NCBI GenBank assembly: GCA_963810055.1
Contig: CAWEME010000012.1
Span: forward strand, 1 to 64,000
From: REEB95 sp963810055
GTDB lineage: Bacteria > Pseudomonadota > Alphaproteobacteria > ATCC43930 > CGMCC-115725
Direction: 5' to 3'
Length of the DNA: 64,000 bases
Under the pieces are notes generated by a model, which worked only from the letters and a program-made list of their open reading frames with translations, did no database searches and had not been told where the DNA came from. Of this stretch, positions 63,779 to 64,000 are shown piece by piece (the stretch's first letter is position 1; each line of letters begins with the position of its first letter). The translations under genes were made by a program, and so were the position numbers.

Positions 63779-64000
63779 CCCAGCCACCCGAAGCCGCCCA
63801 GGCAGGCGGCCACCCCGAATACCCAGAGCGGGTTGAGCCCGGTCCAATAGGTCAACGCCGCCGTGACCGCGGTGAGGAGATAGGCCAGGGCGCCGTGGTC
63901 CGAGGTCTTGGCGAGCAGAAAGGCGCTCGACGACACCAAGCCGACCGTGACCGGCGTCAGCCCGTTCTGGATGATTTCGAGCCAGGGCCGGTGGCGGAAA
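63775..64000 (-). CDS. Chromate transporter (CHR family), C-terminal part
   Basis: A partial gene entering from the right edge; about 75 codons are visible. WLEIIQNGLTPVTVGLV, then a hydrophobic stretch, LLTAVTAALTYWTGLNPLWV and a Gly-rich end GVAACLGGFGWLG follow the C-terminal half of CHR proteins (the GLxPVxxGL and NPLW motifs). Its TGA overlaps the TauE/SafE ATG. The size and number of CHR domains lie outside the window. Confidence 0.72.
   Translation of the reverse strand, partial: FRHRPWLEIIQNGLTPVTVGLVSSSAFLLAKTSDHGALAYLLTAVTAALTYWTGLNPLWVFGVAACLGGFGWLG

Overview
The window is GC-rich alphaproteobacterial chromosome, probably from a Rhodospirillales-like lineage; this is inferred from gene content and no 16S or tRNA gene is present. 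Supporting signs are the DUF3035/BamF-like lipoprotein next to lspA and ileS, Usg, a COX15-type heme A synthase, an Atm1-type ABC exporter, a TIGR01459 HAD protein, and a MutL that carries the endonuclease motif. Genes are dense, many overlap by 4 nt, and GTG or TTG starts are common.

Layout: 0-8 kb is a leftward housekeeping block (mutL, pgi, BamF-like lipoprotein, lspA, ileS, ribF). 8-25 kb is mixed metabolism and signalling: a MaoC hydratase, a Rieske oxygenase, hisI, a PAS protein with a degenerate GGDEF domain, a tandem Usp, an IlvD/Edd-family dehydratase with RidA, a PadR pair, a hybrid-sensor-like histidine kinase, an FMN 2-hydroxy-acid dehydrogenase, a CobW GTPase, an orphan solute-binding protein and an LVIVD protein. 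25-40 kb holds the cytochrome bd operon cydP-cydA-cydB-cydX behind an FNR-type box, metK-ahcY, rpmB, an Atm1-type exporter with an MFS gene, a full-length methylmalonyl-CoA mutase, ctaA, usg, and groES-groEL with a CIRCE operator. 41-49 kb is accessory: a 5'-truncated AT-rich SIR2/DUF4020-like gene, a hicAB module between 27-bp direct repeats, an AtoE transporter, a phasin, small membrane proteins and an AsmA protein. 50-60 kb holds a BenAB-like oxygenase pair, an AT-rich 704-aa phosphoribosyltransferase-fold (PRTase-CE-like) conflict protein, a diverged pyrD 5' remnant, and a GntR-controlled operon that reads as a 2-hydroxyisobutyryl-CoA mutase pathway. 60-64 kb returns to core genes (pyrD, HAD phosphatase, XRE regulator, TauE/SafE and a partial chromate transporter).

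Two threads cross the window. One is a family of intergenic hairpin repeats (GTAGCAY ... variable stem ... RTGCGAAGC), seen at seven loci with compensatory changes in the stem. At six loci it starts at or just after a stop codon in gene orientation. The other is frame disruption: ileS (twice), the IlvD/Edd dehydratase and cydB each carry indels that put otherwise well conserved protein sequence out of frame. This looks more like residual assembly error than gene decay, so the three products are described as if functional.
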